This document shows, piece after piece, positions 49,801 to 61,500 of a stretch of DNA of 64,000 nt; position 1 is the first letter of the stretch, and every line of letters begins with the position of its first letter. The position numbers and the translations under genes were made by a program. Under the pieces are notes generated by a model that worked only from the letters and a program-made list of their open reading frames with translations, did no database searches and was not told the DNA's origin. Source of the DNA: Trochalopteron elliotii (taxonomy: Eukaryota; Chordata; Aves; Passeriformes; Leiothrichidae); contig JANPWX010000336.1 of NCBI GenBank assembly GCA_024734555.1, forward strand, positions 2,063,323 through 2,127,322. The letters run 5' to 3'.

Positions 49801-52800
49801 AGCCACACCCAGACCCCACCCCAGGAAATGGAGGGGGTCCTTTCTGCATCTCCTGACTTAAAAGGAAGGCCTCCCTAACAAACTTTGTTCCAAGCTCCCA
49901 TTCCACCTGTAGCAAACGTGGAGTCAAGCTTTTGGCTTTCAGACAAGCCCACAGCTCATTTGCAAGCCTCCATCTCCTCCACAAAAATATGAAGCAGCTG
50001 CTGTAGGATAGCACTGGGAAGAGGGTGGGTTTTCCCAAACAATCCCACCACTGCCAGGAGACAGACACCTGGCCCTGAAGAGCTCAGCTGTGCTTCCCGA
50101 GTATTTTTTCCCTCCCCAATGTGAGCTGCAGTTAGAACTGTTTTCCCTGTCACCATGGAAATGCTTTGGGTTTAAAGGATGCTGTGGATGGAGTGCATGG
50201 GGATGATGGGCTGCAGGCAGGATGGGGATGGGGCTGGGCCACTGGTGGGAAGCAGTCAAGGAATGGTTTAGGGTTTGATGACATCTGAATGCTTCTACTG
50301 CTACAAATTCTAACAAATTCCTCTGGGGTTTTTTACCACTGCAGCCAAGACTGGAATTGGCTCTGGCATTTATTGCTTGGATGTTGCACTAGGACTGGGG
50401 TTCACAGGATTGACAGCTCTCTTTCACCTCAAGTATCCTGGTATTTCCTACCCTCCCTGAATCCCTTGTTCAGAAGGGAAAAAAAAAAAAAGAAAACACC
50501 ATAAGGTTTCGTTTTTGCTTCACAAATTAAAAGAAAACATTGATTTCCTCCTCTGCAAGGCTGCAGGGTGAGCCTGGAGCCAGGCTAAAGGGGTATCCAG
50601 AAGGGAGCTGGCAAGCTGAAGATAAATAAGTAGATAATGAGATAATAAGAGAATGGATCAATCTGTTTTCTGTAAATAATGGATAAATAACCTGAAGACA
50701 GGGTGTGAGTGTGCTGACTGCTGGGAGAGCAGCTCCATCCATCCCTGGCTGCAGCTGTCAGAGCAGCTCCATCCCCCTGGTGAGCTCCTTCCTGCAGGAC
50801 GCCCGTGGCCGGGGGCAAAGCATTCCATGGGGATTTTCAGGAATGCCACAGGGTGGATATATTTGGGGTGAGGATTCCTGGCTGGGCTGGAGTGACACCC
50901 ACAGCTGTGGCAGCACTCAGCACTGAGTGTGAGCATCCCCCTCCTGCAAATGCATTCCCTGGCCACGGCCCTCCAGCCAAAAAAATATCCCCAAGTCATC
51001 GGCTCCTGCTGACGTGGGTGGGCAGTGGCAGCTCCACAGCCCTGAAATAGCTGCCTCAGGGAGACCACAGCTAATCCCCCTGGCTCAGCCACCACGCTGA
51101 TGGAGCTGGAGCTGGAATCAAAATAGCCAAGCTGATCTTTGGGATCATTCATCAGGCACAGCTGAGCTCCTGCCCAGAGCAGCTCCACGCAGTGGAGGAG
51201 CCCTCGACACCAAAGATCCCAAGATGCAGCTCCAGTCTGGCTTTTGGATCCCAGGGCAGCCAAAGTTCCCTCAGTCCATGAGAAACACTTGTGGATCAAA
51301 ATCCTGTTTTCCTTAAATAAGCAGCGCTAAGAGAAGCCAGCAGAGCTCCAGGGGGTTGGACAAAGCTTCCAGTTGGTGCTGGTCCACACGGGCCAAGCCA
51401 AGCTCACCCAGCACTCCTGCTCCAGAGAGACCCTTTGGTTACATCAGAACAAGCAGGAGCAGCAGTGCAAGAGCTCAGCTGATGCCTCTGAGATGGGAGC
51501 AGCCTCTGCTGTCTGTAAACAGGACCAGTGACCCACAATTACAGACTGTGCTGAGCCAATTCATCAATCCACATGTTCCCATGGTGCCATCCTCAACTGA
51601 GCAGGAAATGATGGAGCCTAGGGGCATTTCCCTGCTAAATGCTGCCTGCAGGAAATCAGAGCTCCAAACACAAAGGTGCTGCTGGTGGCCCAGAGGCAAA
51701 ACCTCCCAACATTTCTCCTTGTTTCACACAAGTTTGAAGCATCAAAATGCCTTGGTTTGGGGGAAGATCTGGAGAGAACAGGCTCTAGGCAGGGGGTTCA
51801 TTTCCACTTCTTTGTCTCACACCTGGTGGAAGACAAAATCCTACAGCCAGAGGGGTGATCAGCCAGCTATGCCACCCTCTGCCCACTCCTGCTGGGACAT
51901 CTTCCCTTTCCCCAAAAAGGGGATGGTGATTCCCACACACATCCAGGGAACAAGGTGTTGAGCCTACCCAAACCCCATATCCTTGCAGCTGGTTTACTGC
52001 AGTAACTGAACTATTTCTACCCAATTTTTCCAGTGTCCTGAGGGCACAAGAGGATCAGAGGAATGTTGTCTCTCAAATAACCCTGAGCCATGTGTTTGCA
52101 CGGAGCAAATGGACTCAGGCAATCAAATTAAACCCAGTGAGCTTATCAACATTTCCTGCAAGTGCCTCAAGGGTAACAAGTTCAGCTGAAGCTGTTTAGG
52201 AGACAAATAGGACATGTGAGAGAAAGAACAAGATGGTGAGGGCTGGACCAACATCAGCAGCCCTGGGCATTTCTGAGCACCAGATGAGGCTTCTCAAAAC
52301 CAGAAACTTCCCAGAGTCTTTCAGGTCTCTTCCCTTCCCCTCCCCTCCATTCTGCCACGGATCAAGGGGAAGGAAAACCCAATAACACATTTAGAATCAC
52401 AGAACAGAATCATCAAATCATTCAGGTTGGAAAAGACCTCTGAGATCTTGGAGTCCAACCTTTAACCAGCAGATGGATACGCATATCTGTGCAGGTTTTA
52501 ATTTCACACAGAAGAAAGGGCCATGAAGCAGGAAATGACAAAAATCTCACAAAACCTCTTAATTTTTGTGCAAAACACTCATGGCACACAGCACCATCTG
52601 CTCCCTGTTTCCAGCTGACCCCCATCCCCACTGGTGTCACATGAGCTCATTTTTGTTTTGCTGCTTCATTTTCCCAGGGGAAGGCACAACATGGAGAGTC
52701 AGCTGAAGGGGGAAAGAAGGAGCTTATTCTCCCAAGCCCTCACAACAAGAGACAGCCACACCTGACCACTCTTTCAACTTCAATCTCAGCAGGTTTACAC

Positions 52801-54943
52801 CATGGTGGTACCAAGAGATTCAGCTCTGCAGCTTATAAATAGGAAAGAGCTAATCCCAAAAAAAGCACTGTGATAAAAATAAAACCAAACCCAAAGGGAA
52901 TTCCTCCAAAAAAATCCAACAACCCCCCGCAGAGCAGCCTGTTTCCCATATGTGGCACCCCTGGTGTCCCTGCTGGGGTTGCACTGAGCAGGGTTCCCTT
53001 TGCACCCTCCTTTATCCCACAGAGATGCTCCCAAACATTCCAGCAGGGAAGCAAGGCTGCATCTCCACTGCTCCCAAGTCATAAATCACTGACTCCCTGA
53101 CACTGATTACAAACAGGAGGCTTAGCAGGTGACTGCCACTGCCATGCCATTCCAGCCTCTCCCTCTAGTTGCTTGGAAAAATCCACACACAACTCCTGGA
53201 AGCAGAGGCTGAGCCAGCAGCTCTGGTGGGACAGTTTGGGGTTTTCTCACAGTGAGGGTTTGAGGATATCTCGGGGTTTTCACACTGAGTCAGGGTGTTT
53301 TGAACTGTCAGGAGAAGCAGAGTGCTGAGGAAAAAATGAAAAGTCTCAGGGAAAATGTGTCCATCAAGGTGTGAAGCACCAGAAACCCCTGTGATGGGGA
53401 TCCCCATCTGCCTCTTCATTAACCCATCAGTTTCCAGCACGCAGCAGAGCCATGGTCTTCTCCTAGTGGAGCTCCACTGCTGTGTGCTGGAGCATGACCA
53501 CCACCCTGACTCCCACACCCTGCTCAGGCTGGGCTCCTTGAAAAGCCCCTTCATCCCAGAATGGCTGAGGCTGGAGATGACCTCTGGAGATCCACTTCAC
53601 CTTGTCCACATGCCCCTGGCTCAAGCAGGGCTTGCTGATGACCATGTTCAGCTGTTTTTTCACTATCTCCAAGGATGGAGATTCCACATCCTCCCTGGGA
53701 GATCTGTGCCAGTGTTTGGCCACCCTCTCAGTGAAACACACATTTCCTGGTGTCCAGAGGGGACCTGCCCCTGTTTTCCCACCAGGACACTTTTCCTGGC
53801 TCATGTTCAACCAGAACCCCCAGGTCCCTGTCTGGTTTCTCTCTGGGCAGCCCCAGCATGTCCTGGTGCCTGGGGCTGTTCCTCCCTGGGTGCAGGACTT
53901 TGCCCTTCCCCTTGCTGACCCTCAGGAGGTTCCCAGCTTGCTGAGGAACAAGTGAAGAGGTTAAGGAGAGTGTTGACCCCTGTGGTTCCCCTCTAGTGCT
54001 GCAACCAGTGTTTAACCAGTGACCAACATCCCCCAGGCCTGGCTGTTGTGGCACTTCCCAACCCACCTCATCCAGCACACACAGGAGCCAGTGCCAAAAA
54101 CCTCACAGAAATCTGGGCAGACAACATCCACTGCTCTCCCCTGCACATGTGAGCAGGCTGGAGAAACCCCTTAGTGACCCAGCAGGGACAGAGGCAGGGC
54201 AGCATCAGCAGCCCAGCAGAGCCAAATCAGGGTGTTTCCCCCCATGAAATAAACCCCAGCACCGACACCCCTCCAGCCCAAAATCCCCGAGGGGAGGGAG
54301 TGGGACGAGAGGGAGGAGCAGAGGGAGCAGAGGGGGAACAGAGGGAGAGCAGAGGAGGAGCAGAGAGAGCAGAGGAGGAGCAGAGGAGGAGCAGAGAGAG
54401 CAGAGGAGGAGCAGAGGAGGAGCAGAGAGAGCAGAGGGGGAGCAGAGGGAGCAGAGGAGGAGCAGAGGGAGCAGAGGGGGAGCAGAGGGAGCAGAGGAGG
54501 AGCAGAGGAGGAGCAGAGGAGGAGCAGAGGGAGAGCAGAGGGAGCAGAGGGAGGAGCAGAGGAGGAGCACAGGGAGCAGGGGAGGAGCAGAGGGGGAGCA
54601 GAGGGAGCAGGGGAGGAGCAGAGGGAGCAGGGGAGGAGCAGGGGAGGAGCAGAGGGGGAGCAGAGGAGGAGCAGAGGGGGAGCAGAGGAGGAGCAGAGGG
54701 GGAGCAGAGGAGGAGCAGAGGAGGAGCAGAGGGAGCAGAGGAGGAGCAGAGGGAGCAGGGGAGGAGCAGAGGGAGCAGAGGAGGAGCAGAGGAAGCTGAC
54801 TTACCCCACAGTCTCATCCCAGTCGCACCAGAGGCGCTGTCCGATGCCCTCCATGCTGCGCTGGAACTGCTGCAGGCAGTAGTGCCGGATCATCCAGCCG
54901 TAGTCGGCCTCCTGGCACGCCGTGGCCGCGATGAAGTGCTGGG
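46040..54943 (-). CDS. RAMP1: RAMP1, receptor activity-modifying protein 1 (spliced, 5' partial)
   Basis: RAMP1 is a single-pass membrane protein that pairs with the calcitonin-receptor-like receptor to make the CGRP receptor, and with the calcitonin receptor to make an amylin receptor. Two exons on the minus strand (54943-54805, then 46295-46040) join at a split Gly64 (GG|C) and give residues 18-148 by human numbering. The six cysteines of the extracellular three-helix domain fall at 27, 40, 57, 72, 82 and 104, the human disulfide positions. A transmembrane helix spans about 118-140, followed by the short SKRSEGIV tail with the SKR retention motif. RAMP2 and RAMP3 fit less well; the EGIV ending is RAMP1-like. 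Exon 1 (start and signal peptide) was not found in the window. The gene runs toward UBE2F, tail to tail. Confidence 0.96.
46300..47160. repeat. Composite tandem array (~215-bp unit) carrying copies of the RAMP1 exon 3 acceptor
   Basis: The same ordered blocks recur: taggtgctgcaaaacac, a (GT)n(TA)n tract, ataaaatacaaactatatac, caatatctatatgaaggcaa, a C-run and tattctattac. The acceptor-like block occurs at the real exon edge (AG at 46296-46297) and again with AG at 46493-46494, 46708-46709, 46796-46797 and 47015-47016. Spacings are 197, 215, 88 and 219 bases, so one unit is internally deleted. Confidence 0.88.
52392..52475 (-). mobile_element. CR1 LINE 3'-end fragment
   Basis: It contains tagaatcacagaacagaatc, a repeat of the terminal octamer-like motif, then ttcaggttggaaaagacctc and ttggagtccaacc, the reverse complement of a CR1 3' end. 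Confidence 0.8.
53540..54175 (-). mobile_element. CR1 LINE 3' region, longest copy (about 635 bp)
   Basis: The segment runs from the terminal part (cagaatggctgaggctggag) through tatctccaaggatggagatt and cctccctgggtgcaggactt to a stretch matching the sequence CR1 carries further 5' (gacaacatccactgctctcc at about 54121). A deletion after about 53765 removes part of the usual sequence. The open frames across it are decayed CR1 or antisense frames. Confidence 0.82.
54309..54793. repeat. Purine-rich minisatellite of 9- and 11-bp units
   Basis: About 485 bases are built of cagaggaggag-type (11 bp) and cagagggag-type (9 bp) units, almost wholly A and G except for one C per unit on the plus strand. 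On the RAMP1 sense strand it is C/T-rich and lies just past the exon 2 donor. Confidence 0.92.
54805..54943 (-). CDS. RAMP1: RAMP1 exon 2, residues 18-64
   Basis: The 139-nt exon begins inside the Ala18 codon (G|CC), encodes [16 protein letters not shown] and onward to LWCDWDETV, and ends on GG of Gly64. It contains Cys27, Cys40 and Cys57 and the first helices of the extracellular domain. The acceptor is gtgttgcag and the donor a strong gtaagt. The exon phases match those I recall for human RAMP1. A purine-rich minisatellite starts 11 bases beyond the exon edge on the intron side. Confidence 0.95.
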
Positions 54944-56143
54944 CTGCAACACAGGCACGGCAGTCAGGGCTCACAGCCCCTGTCCCCAGCCAGCCCCACA
55001 CCCCTGACAAAGCACAGTGACCCCAGACCAGCCCCAGCCCTCCAGAGCCTCCTTCCCTCAGGTTTATTTCCCTCCTCAACCCTGGGACGCTGCGCCCTCC
55101 CAAGAGCCTGGTGCTGACGGATCTGTTATTCAGGACACGCCGGGGAACTCATGAATTAGTAAAAATGTGGATTTATTCTCTGCTGATCGCCCGAAATGCT
55201 TCTGGACTTCCAATGTTAAAAAACAAGTGAGGGTGTGGGGGAAGCTGGGGAATAAGAGGACCCTGCTGCTGAGCCCTGAAAAGTGACCTGCACAAGTGCC
55301 ACGCTTGGGAACAAATATCCACCTCTGATGGAGCACAGGCACAGGGAAATCCATCAAATCCATCCCTGGCTGCACAGTCCTGATGCAATTCCCTCCTGGG
55401 AACGTGTCCCTGCAACTGCTTTAAGAATAGGGAAGAATAAGGTGCTGCTAACAGCCTCATGCACCATCAGTGCAAGGTTCCTGGTGAGGAGAAAGGGAAA
55501 GGACAGTGATGCTACAAAGGGAAGGGGAAAAAAATCCTTTGGCAGAATGATTTAGTGAGCCTGGCTATAAATAATAGCTCTCCCTTGGTCCCAAAGTGCC
55601 AGCCAGTGCCTTTGCAGCTCCTGGAGTGCATTGCAGGCAGGCACCACATACCACATCTATTTTTTGCTACGTGTGAATAACTCTGTGCTTTATTTTTATC
55701 TGATTTTTTTAACACGACAGAATTGAGCTGCTTATTTAGTGGCCAAGGGGCATCACTGTGGGACACCATCCCTCTGCAGCCTCCAAAACCCTCGGAGCAC
55801 TTAGGTACCAGCATCCTATAGCAATGGGTGGGAAGGCAGGACTTGGTGGGAATTGGGGTGGGAAGGGCTCCCAGAGACTTGGCTGATGTTCCTGGGTGGA
55901 TGCAGGGCTCCCATGCTGCCTCTGACAGCAGCAGCCACTTTGGCCTGACTTGAGATAAAACCATGGCAGTTACTGGGCCAAGAGAAATTGAAAAGCATTA
56001 AACCCTCACTGTTGCAACAATAAAACTTGAGTTTATCAAAATCTCAAGCTCTGCCTAGCTGATAACCAGCCAGGGGCACAACCTCAGCCAGGGATAAGCC
56101 CTGCTCCCAGATGGGAGGGTTTGACTTGCTTAAGCAAAGCACC

Positions 56144-56504
56144 AAGAGAAGAAGCAGCAGAAGCAGCAGAAGGAGCAGAAGAAGAAGCAGAAGGAGCAGA
56201 AGAAGAAGCAGAAGCAAAGAAGCAGCAAAAGCAGCAGCAGAAGCAGTAGAAGAAGCAAAAGCAGAACAAGAGGCAGAAGCAGCAGTAGAACCAGAAACAG
56301 CAGAAGCAGCAGCAGAGCAGAAGCAGCAGAAACAGCAGAAGAAGCAAAAGCAGAAGAAGCAGAAGAAGCAGAAGTAGCAGAAACAGCAGCAGAAGAAGCA
56401 GAAACAGCAGTAGAAGAAGAAGAAACAGCAGAAGAAGGAGCAAAAGCCAGCAGCAGAAGCAGAGGAAGAAGAAGCAGAAGCAGAAGAAGGAGGAGGAGGA
56501 AAGG
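56144..56504. repeat. AGC/AGA-rich purine trinucleotide repeat
   Basis: About 360 bases of interspersed agaagc, agcagc and agaaga units on the plus strand. It creates long open frames of Ser/Arg, Ala/Glu or Leu in several readings, which are artefacts. Confidence 0.88.
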
Positions 56505-58290
56505 TGCAGTAATTTCACATGAGGCAAATGTGAGTGATTTACAGACTGCAGATCTCAGCCCAGGCAGGCTCAAGGATGATTGATGGCCTGGAGGCTTTTC
56601 TCCCCTTCCCATCCCTTCCAATGTGGATGAGCCAAGTGAAGGAGTGACACAGCTGAGTGAGCACCATGTCCAAGGGAGGCTGAGGAGCCACCCCGGGGTC
56701 ACCCCACGGTGACATCTGTGCACTGGGCTGTGAAGGACAAGTGCCCTGTAAATATCACAGCCATCACTGCTCTGCACAAGCAGCTTGCAGAGAAAATGCT
56801 GCTGGGAAACGTGTCAGGTGCAGAGCAGGAGAGCACAGCAAAAGGACAAGGGAGAGCAGGGGGGGAGAGCAGATTAAAAGGCAGAGAGATGAGCAGCCAA
56901 GGGGATTGAGGGGCACAGGAAGAAACAGGAAAGAGGGAGACACAAAGCAAAGCACAGAGAGAAATAGAGGAAGATGAAGCCACTTGAGGAAATCCAGCAG
57001 TGATGCAGTACAAGGAGAGAGAGAAGCAAAGTTAAGCAAGCACTGCCAGGCTGCATTTTGCCTGGCTCTGCTCCTCCCCACTCTCATTCGGGATGAGCCC
57101 AGAGACAAGCTGCACCACAACTATCCTTAGGGATGCCCAAATGTTTCCTGACGACCACACAGCTGCTTGTGCAGAGGGAACATGGAGGAAAACACCTTAA
57201 CCTTGAGTGGAGAGAGGAGAAACACTGAATAAATGATGGGGAGGAAGCAACCACTGGCTGCAAGTAGCAGCAAGCCACAGATGACAGGTAGCCAGCATGA
57301 AAATCAGCCCTACTGTTAAGAGGAAAAAACAACCCAAACCAAGTGAAAACCAAACCCTGGGGAGTTTTAAGCACTTGCCAATCACAGCAGCTCAGAAGAT
57401 GCAGCTCTGGAGGTCATTCAGAGGCAGGTGAGCCTCTTGCAGTCCCCCCTGGCAGCTCCTCAGGAGCTCTGCCTGCCCCACCAGGACCTGCTCCTGGAAG
57501 ATGCCTCTCCCACACCTACACATGGGCTCTGCAAATCCCTTTGCCCCAGGGACTGGGGAAAGCAGAGCCATCAGCCAGTGACCTTTTCCAAGGACATCTG
57601 ATTTTGGACATGGTGAAGGGAGCTTTTGTTTCACACCCCAGAGCAGCAAGGCCCAGCAGGGCCCCTTGTGTCAGTGCTGTGAGGATGGAGCTGGGCACGG
57701 CCAGGCAAAAAAAAAGCTCTTTTGTTTCCAGCTGACCAGGAGAACTGACTTTAGCTGTAATTGCACAATTTAGGGTCAAAGTGAGAAGCTCCTGCCACGT
57801 TCCCACAAGGCCCCCACCTCACCCCACAGATCCCTGCTGCTTCACAGACCTTCCCCCAACCCCACTTCAGACTGGGACAGGCTCAGGGTTTGTAACAAGA
57901 GGGGGAAAAAAAAAAGCAGGGAGGGATTTTTGTATCTCCTGGCTCTCATTCCAGAAGAGAAGGTTTTCCTTGTGCCCTGCTGATGGAGATGGTGTAAGTC
58001 AGCTGCAGTGAGCTGTAAATAACTGAGCTCCAGAGTTATTTACATGGCTCTGTACTCAGCAGCATCCATCTGTGAGGGCTGCAAGGAGCTGCTGAGTAAC
58101 TGAGCTCCAAAACTCAACTGCACCAAGGCTGAGCTGCCTCCCAAGAGCTCCCCTCTCATGGGCCCCTGTCACTGCCATTCCCTCAGGAAAAATGGTGTTG
58201 GGAGCTGCAGGAATGCAGTGCTCTTCTGGGAGCATCCCACTGGGGCCATACAGAGCCTCCAAAGCCCAGCTTGGTCTGCAGGTGCCACGC

Positions 58291-58570
58291 AGAGAATCAA
58301 AGAATCCTGGAATGCTTTGGGCTGGAAATGACCTTCAAGATCATCCAGTTCCACCCCCTGCCATGGGCACGGACACCTTCCACTAGCCCAGGTTGCTCCA
58401 AGCCCTGTCCAACCTGGCCTTGGACATTTCCAGGGATGGAGCAGCCACAGCTTCTCTGGGCACCCTGTGCCAGGGCCCCACCACCCTGACAGGGAAGAAT
58501 TCTTTCCCAACATCCCATCTAACCCTGCCCTCTGGCAGTGGGAAGCCATTCCCTCTTCTCCTATCAGGAG
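58291..58570 (-). mobile_element. CR1 LINE 3'-end fragment (about 280 bp)
   Basis: A well-preserved reverse-complement CR1 3' end: tgctttgggctggaaatgac, accccctgccatgggcacgg, ttgctccaagccctgtccaa, cagcttctctgggcaccctg and finally gggaagccattccctc. Confidence 0.88.
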
Positions 58571-61500
58571 AATTGTTGATGAACGACCTTCCCTGCTGAG
58601 AGAATCCCTGATTGCCTGTTAAGAGATGCAATATTAAGGACCCCTCGTTTGCCTCCCCACAGGAAACACCTGGAGAGCAATGGTGAGGAGGTGATTGGAG
58701 GGGTGGCTTTTGCAGGCATCCCAGATCCTCATCATTGCCCTGGGATTGATGTCCTGCAGAGTCCCAGCAAGCATCCACCAGGACTCAGCTTACACTGCAA
58801 AAAGCCTGGCACACATTTATTTCAGCAGAAAAACAGTGTTGGTCCTGAACTGTTACAAACATTCCAGGAGGAGGGAAGGCAGCTGGACTTTTCCTACACT
58901 GCACTTGTCAGAGCTGGAGCCTGGAGCAAGAGCTTGGGGCCACCCCTCCAGAACCAGCTTTGGGGACATCACTCCTCTGTGAGCCCACACATTTGTCACA
59001 GTGATGGTTCATCAGCAAAAATCCCTGAGCTTTCTCTGCAAAGAAACATCCTGCACTTCACATCACTATCCCTCTGCACAATTCCTTGCTCTCTGGTCTT
59101 TTTGTCCTCAGTGTTCCAGAAATTCTGGGAATTCTTGGGCTTGTCTTGGGCTGTGATGTGCAACCAAGCCCACAGGGAAGCAGAGGCAGGGAGGACTGTG
59201 GAGCCTGAGAAGAGATTTGGGAATTTGGGATGGGATGTTCCCATTTCCAGGCATTTCTGCAAATAGCCCTGATGGTGCTGGGTGAATGATGGAACTATTT
59301 GATGACACATGCAGAGAATTCACCAGACCATCCTGCTGGACTGTCAGGATTTTTTGGGGGGGAACTGTTCAGGGCTTCACAGCAAAGAGCAGGAAACAGG
59401 CAGATATCCATCCAAAAGCTGAGCCCCAAGGATGGCAGATAATTGCCAAGTGACACTCACAGCAGGGCTGGCACTGGCACACGTGGCACCAGCAAAGCTC
59501 TGGGCTCTGAGAACAAACACCCCACTATCTTCCCCTGGGCTTCTCCCAAATTCTCAGACCTCCCCTGTGAAATGATTAGTGCTCTTAACAAGCCCCAGAT
59601 GGAAAGGGGCTGTTTTCCTCTCCTCTTCAAGGTGGTGGTTTCGCTGTTTTATTGAGAACAAGCCTCGTGGTCTGGACTTGGCTGCAGAATAAAACACTCA
59701 CAGAGGGTGGGGAGAGGACATGGGGCAGGAGGCAGAAGATGGGCGTGAACAACATCCCAGCTTGCAACCACGAAAATGGAAAAAAATGGCCCTTCCAGCA
59801 TCTGCAGAAGCCTGGGAAGGGTCTGGTACCCTCTGTTTAAAAACACCTTCCACTGGGGCTGCCTCTGGCAGAGGCTTCAGACTTGCAAACAGCCCGTGGT
59901 TCAGGAAAAAACCTAAGCTGGTGCTCAGCTGGAACACTTTTTTTTGGCCAGCAAACTGCAGATGTTGGGGCTGGGGACAGCAGGGTGGCCGGCCCAGCAC
60001 TGTGCCCTCCTCAGGAGCCATCTGCTCCCAGCTCCCCTTGCCGACAGCCCGGGCCGTGCCCCCGCAGTCAGCCCAGACCTCCGAGCCCGGGCAGGGCTAT
60101 TTCCGTCCGGGATTTGCACGGGGAATGGATTTTTCCCCCTCCTCCCTCCCCGGCTGGGATCCAGCAGCGCCTCCAGGGGCTGTGTACTGGGAATGGAGAT
60201 GGGTGAAGGGGTCTGAGCCCTGCAGGTGATCAAAGGGGAGACAGAGACCTGCAGGGATCATCATCCCATCCCAAATCTGCTCACGGACACTTCAGGAGCG
60301 TCCTCAGGTCCCCAGACGTGCTTCTGCCTCCCCTGCCACTGCTGTGGCACTGTCCCTTAACCTGCAGGACTCTCTCTCTCCCAACACAGACACTCAGGAT
60401 GTAAATCCAAAGGGAAGTCGTGGGATTTAGGGGTTTTTACGTGCTGAAAGGGAGTGGGGATTTTTCAACACAAACAGTGGCAGGGTGGGGATTTTGGAGG
60501 CAGAGCAGATGCTGGGAACTGGGGGCAGACCTGCCCATCTCCAAGCAGCAGGAAGGCTGATCCCAGGATGTCCTGGACAGGCTGCCAAGGCTCACTTGGG
60601 AGAAGGGAAGGAGGATAAGGAGGATCCCCCCGTCCCAGGCTGCCCTCTGCCCCAGGGGGCTGCAGATGGAGCAGCAGAAGGAAAGCACAGAGCTCCTGAG
60701 CAGAGCAGAGCAGTGCAAGCACAGCACACACACAGGGACAGAGCTCTGCAGATGGAAATCTTGTCCCAAATTCTGCCTGTCCAACAGCCTCACTGCCACA
60801 AAGCCACAAAAGGGGAACTGGGGTGGGGGAGAAGTCACTCAAGCTGAGAGGGGGAAAAAGTCTCATGGCAGGGAAAAAACTTGAAATGAGAAGAGGCAGG
60901 GTTGGGATACAGCCCATGGTGGGAGGTGCCATGGCTGAAGTACACCCTGCTGGCCTGGGGGACAGAGGACACTGCACCCACAGTCAGCAGGGAAAGTCAC
61001 TCCCAGCTTGGGACAGACCCTGTTTTAGGGACCTGGCTGTGTGGAAAGCTCCCAAAGGAGCCAAAGGTTTGCAGCTCTTAGGGAATGCAGCACAAGATGT
61101 GCTGGGCCTGAGGAGCCCTCTGGGGCCCACCCCACAAACCACCTTTTTGTATGAGGGGCAAGTGCACCCACAGCCTAAAGACCTTTAATCTGATTTATTA
61201 ACTCAGTGTAGCAAAGGGGGACTTCATCCCTGCTCCTGGAATGGTTATTCCCTTCATTTTATTACACGAAGCAAAATAAAGAGAAAGCTGCTTTTTTTCC
61301 CAGCCAGCATTAATGAGGTATTTTGCATACAGCTGAACATCATCATGAAACCCAGAAAGATCTCCCAGGTTTTAAATTTGGCATCCTGTTGTGCCTGCAA
61401 AGGAAGGAAGTGATTTATCCCTCAAGCTGGTACTTGGATGATTTGTAGGCATTTTCTTTTTGCTGGGTTGGGGATACTTGAGTTTTTGTTGCCATTCTAT

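Larger units (their letters stand above)
46296..54804 (-). other. RAMP1: RAMP1 intron 2
   Basis: GT-AG intron of 8.5 kb on the minus strand. Its 3' end is the composite tandem array with extra acceptor copies (46300-47160), and its 5' end is the purine/pyrimidine minisatellite (54309-54793). Between them lie CR1 fragments (52392-52475 and 53540-54175). Several 200-codon open frames at 50.6-52 kb show no family features and are not called. Confidence 0.85.

Noticed and set aside
50658..51961. Two open frames of about 200 codons on opposite strands in RAMP1 intron 2
   Set aside because: No domain, no splice support, no similarity that I recognise. Such frames are expected in GC-rich intron sequence.
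54227..54817. Minus-strand Leu/Ser/Pro/Cys repeat frame of 196 codons
   Set aside because: It is the other strand of the same minisatellite, in the intron after the exon 2 donor.
54174..55007. Plus-strand open frame of 277 codons rich in Glu, Gln, Arg and Gly
   Set aside because: It is a reading of the 9/11-bp purine minisatellite running antisense into RAMP1 exon 2. Repeats without T create stop-free frames.
56084..56777. Leucine-rich frames that look like long membrane proteins
   Set aside because: They come from the AGC/AGA trinucleotide repeat read on the minus strand as poly-Leu or poly-Ala/Ser. No start context or family support.
58649..59266. Open frame of 205 codons on the plus strand
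   Set aside because: No recognisable family or motif, partly adjoining a CR1 fragment; regarded as chance.
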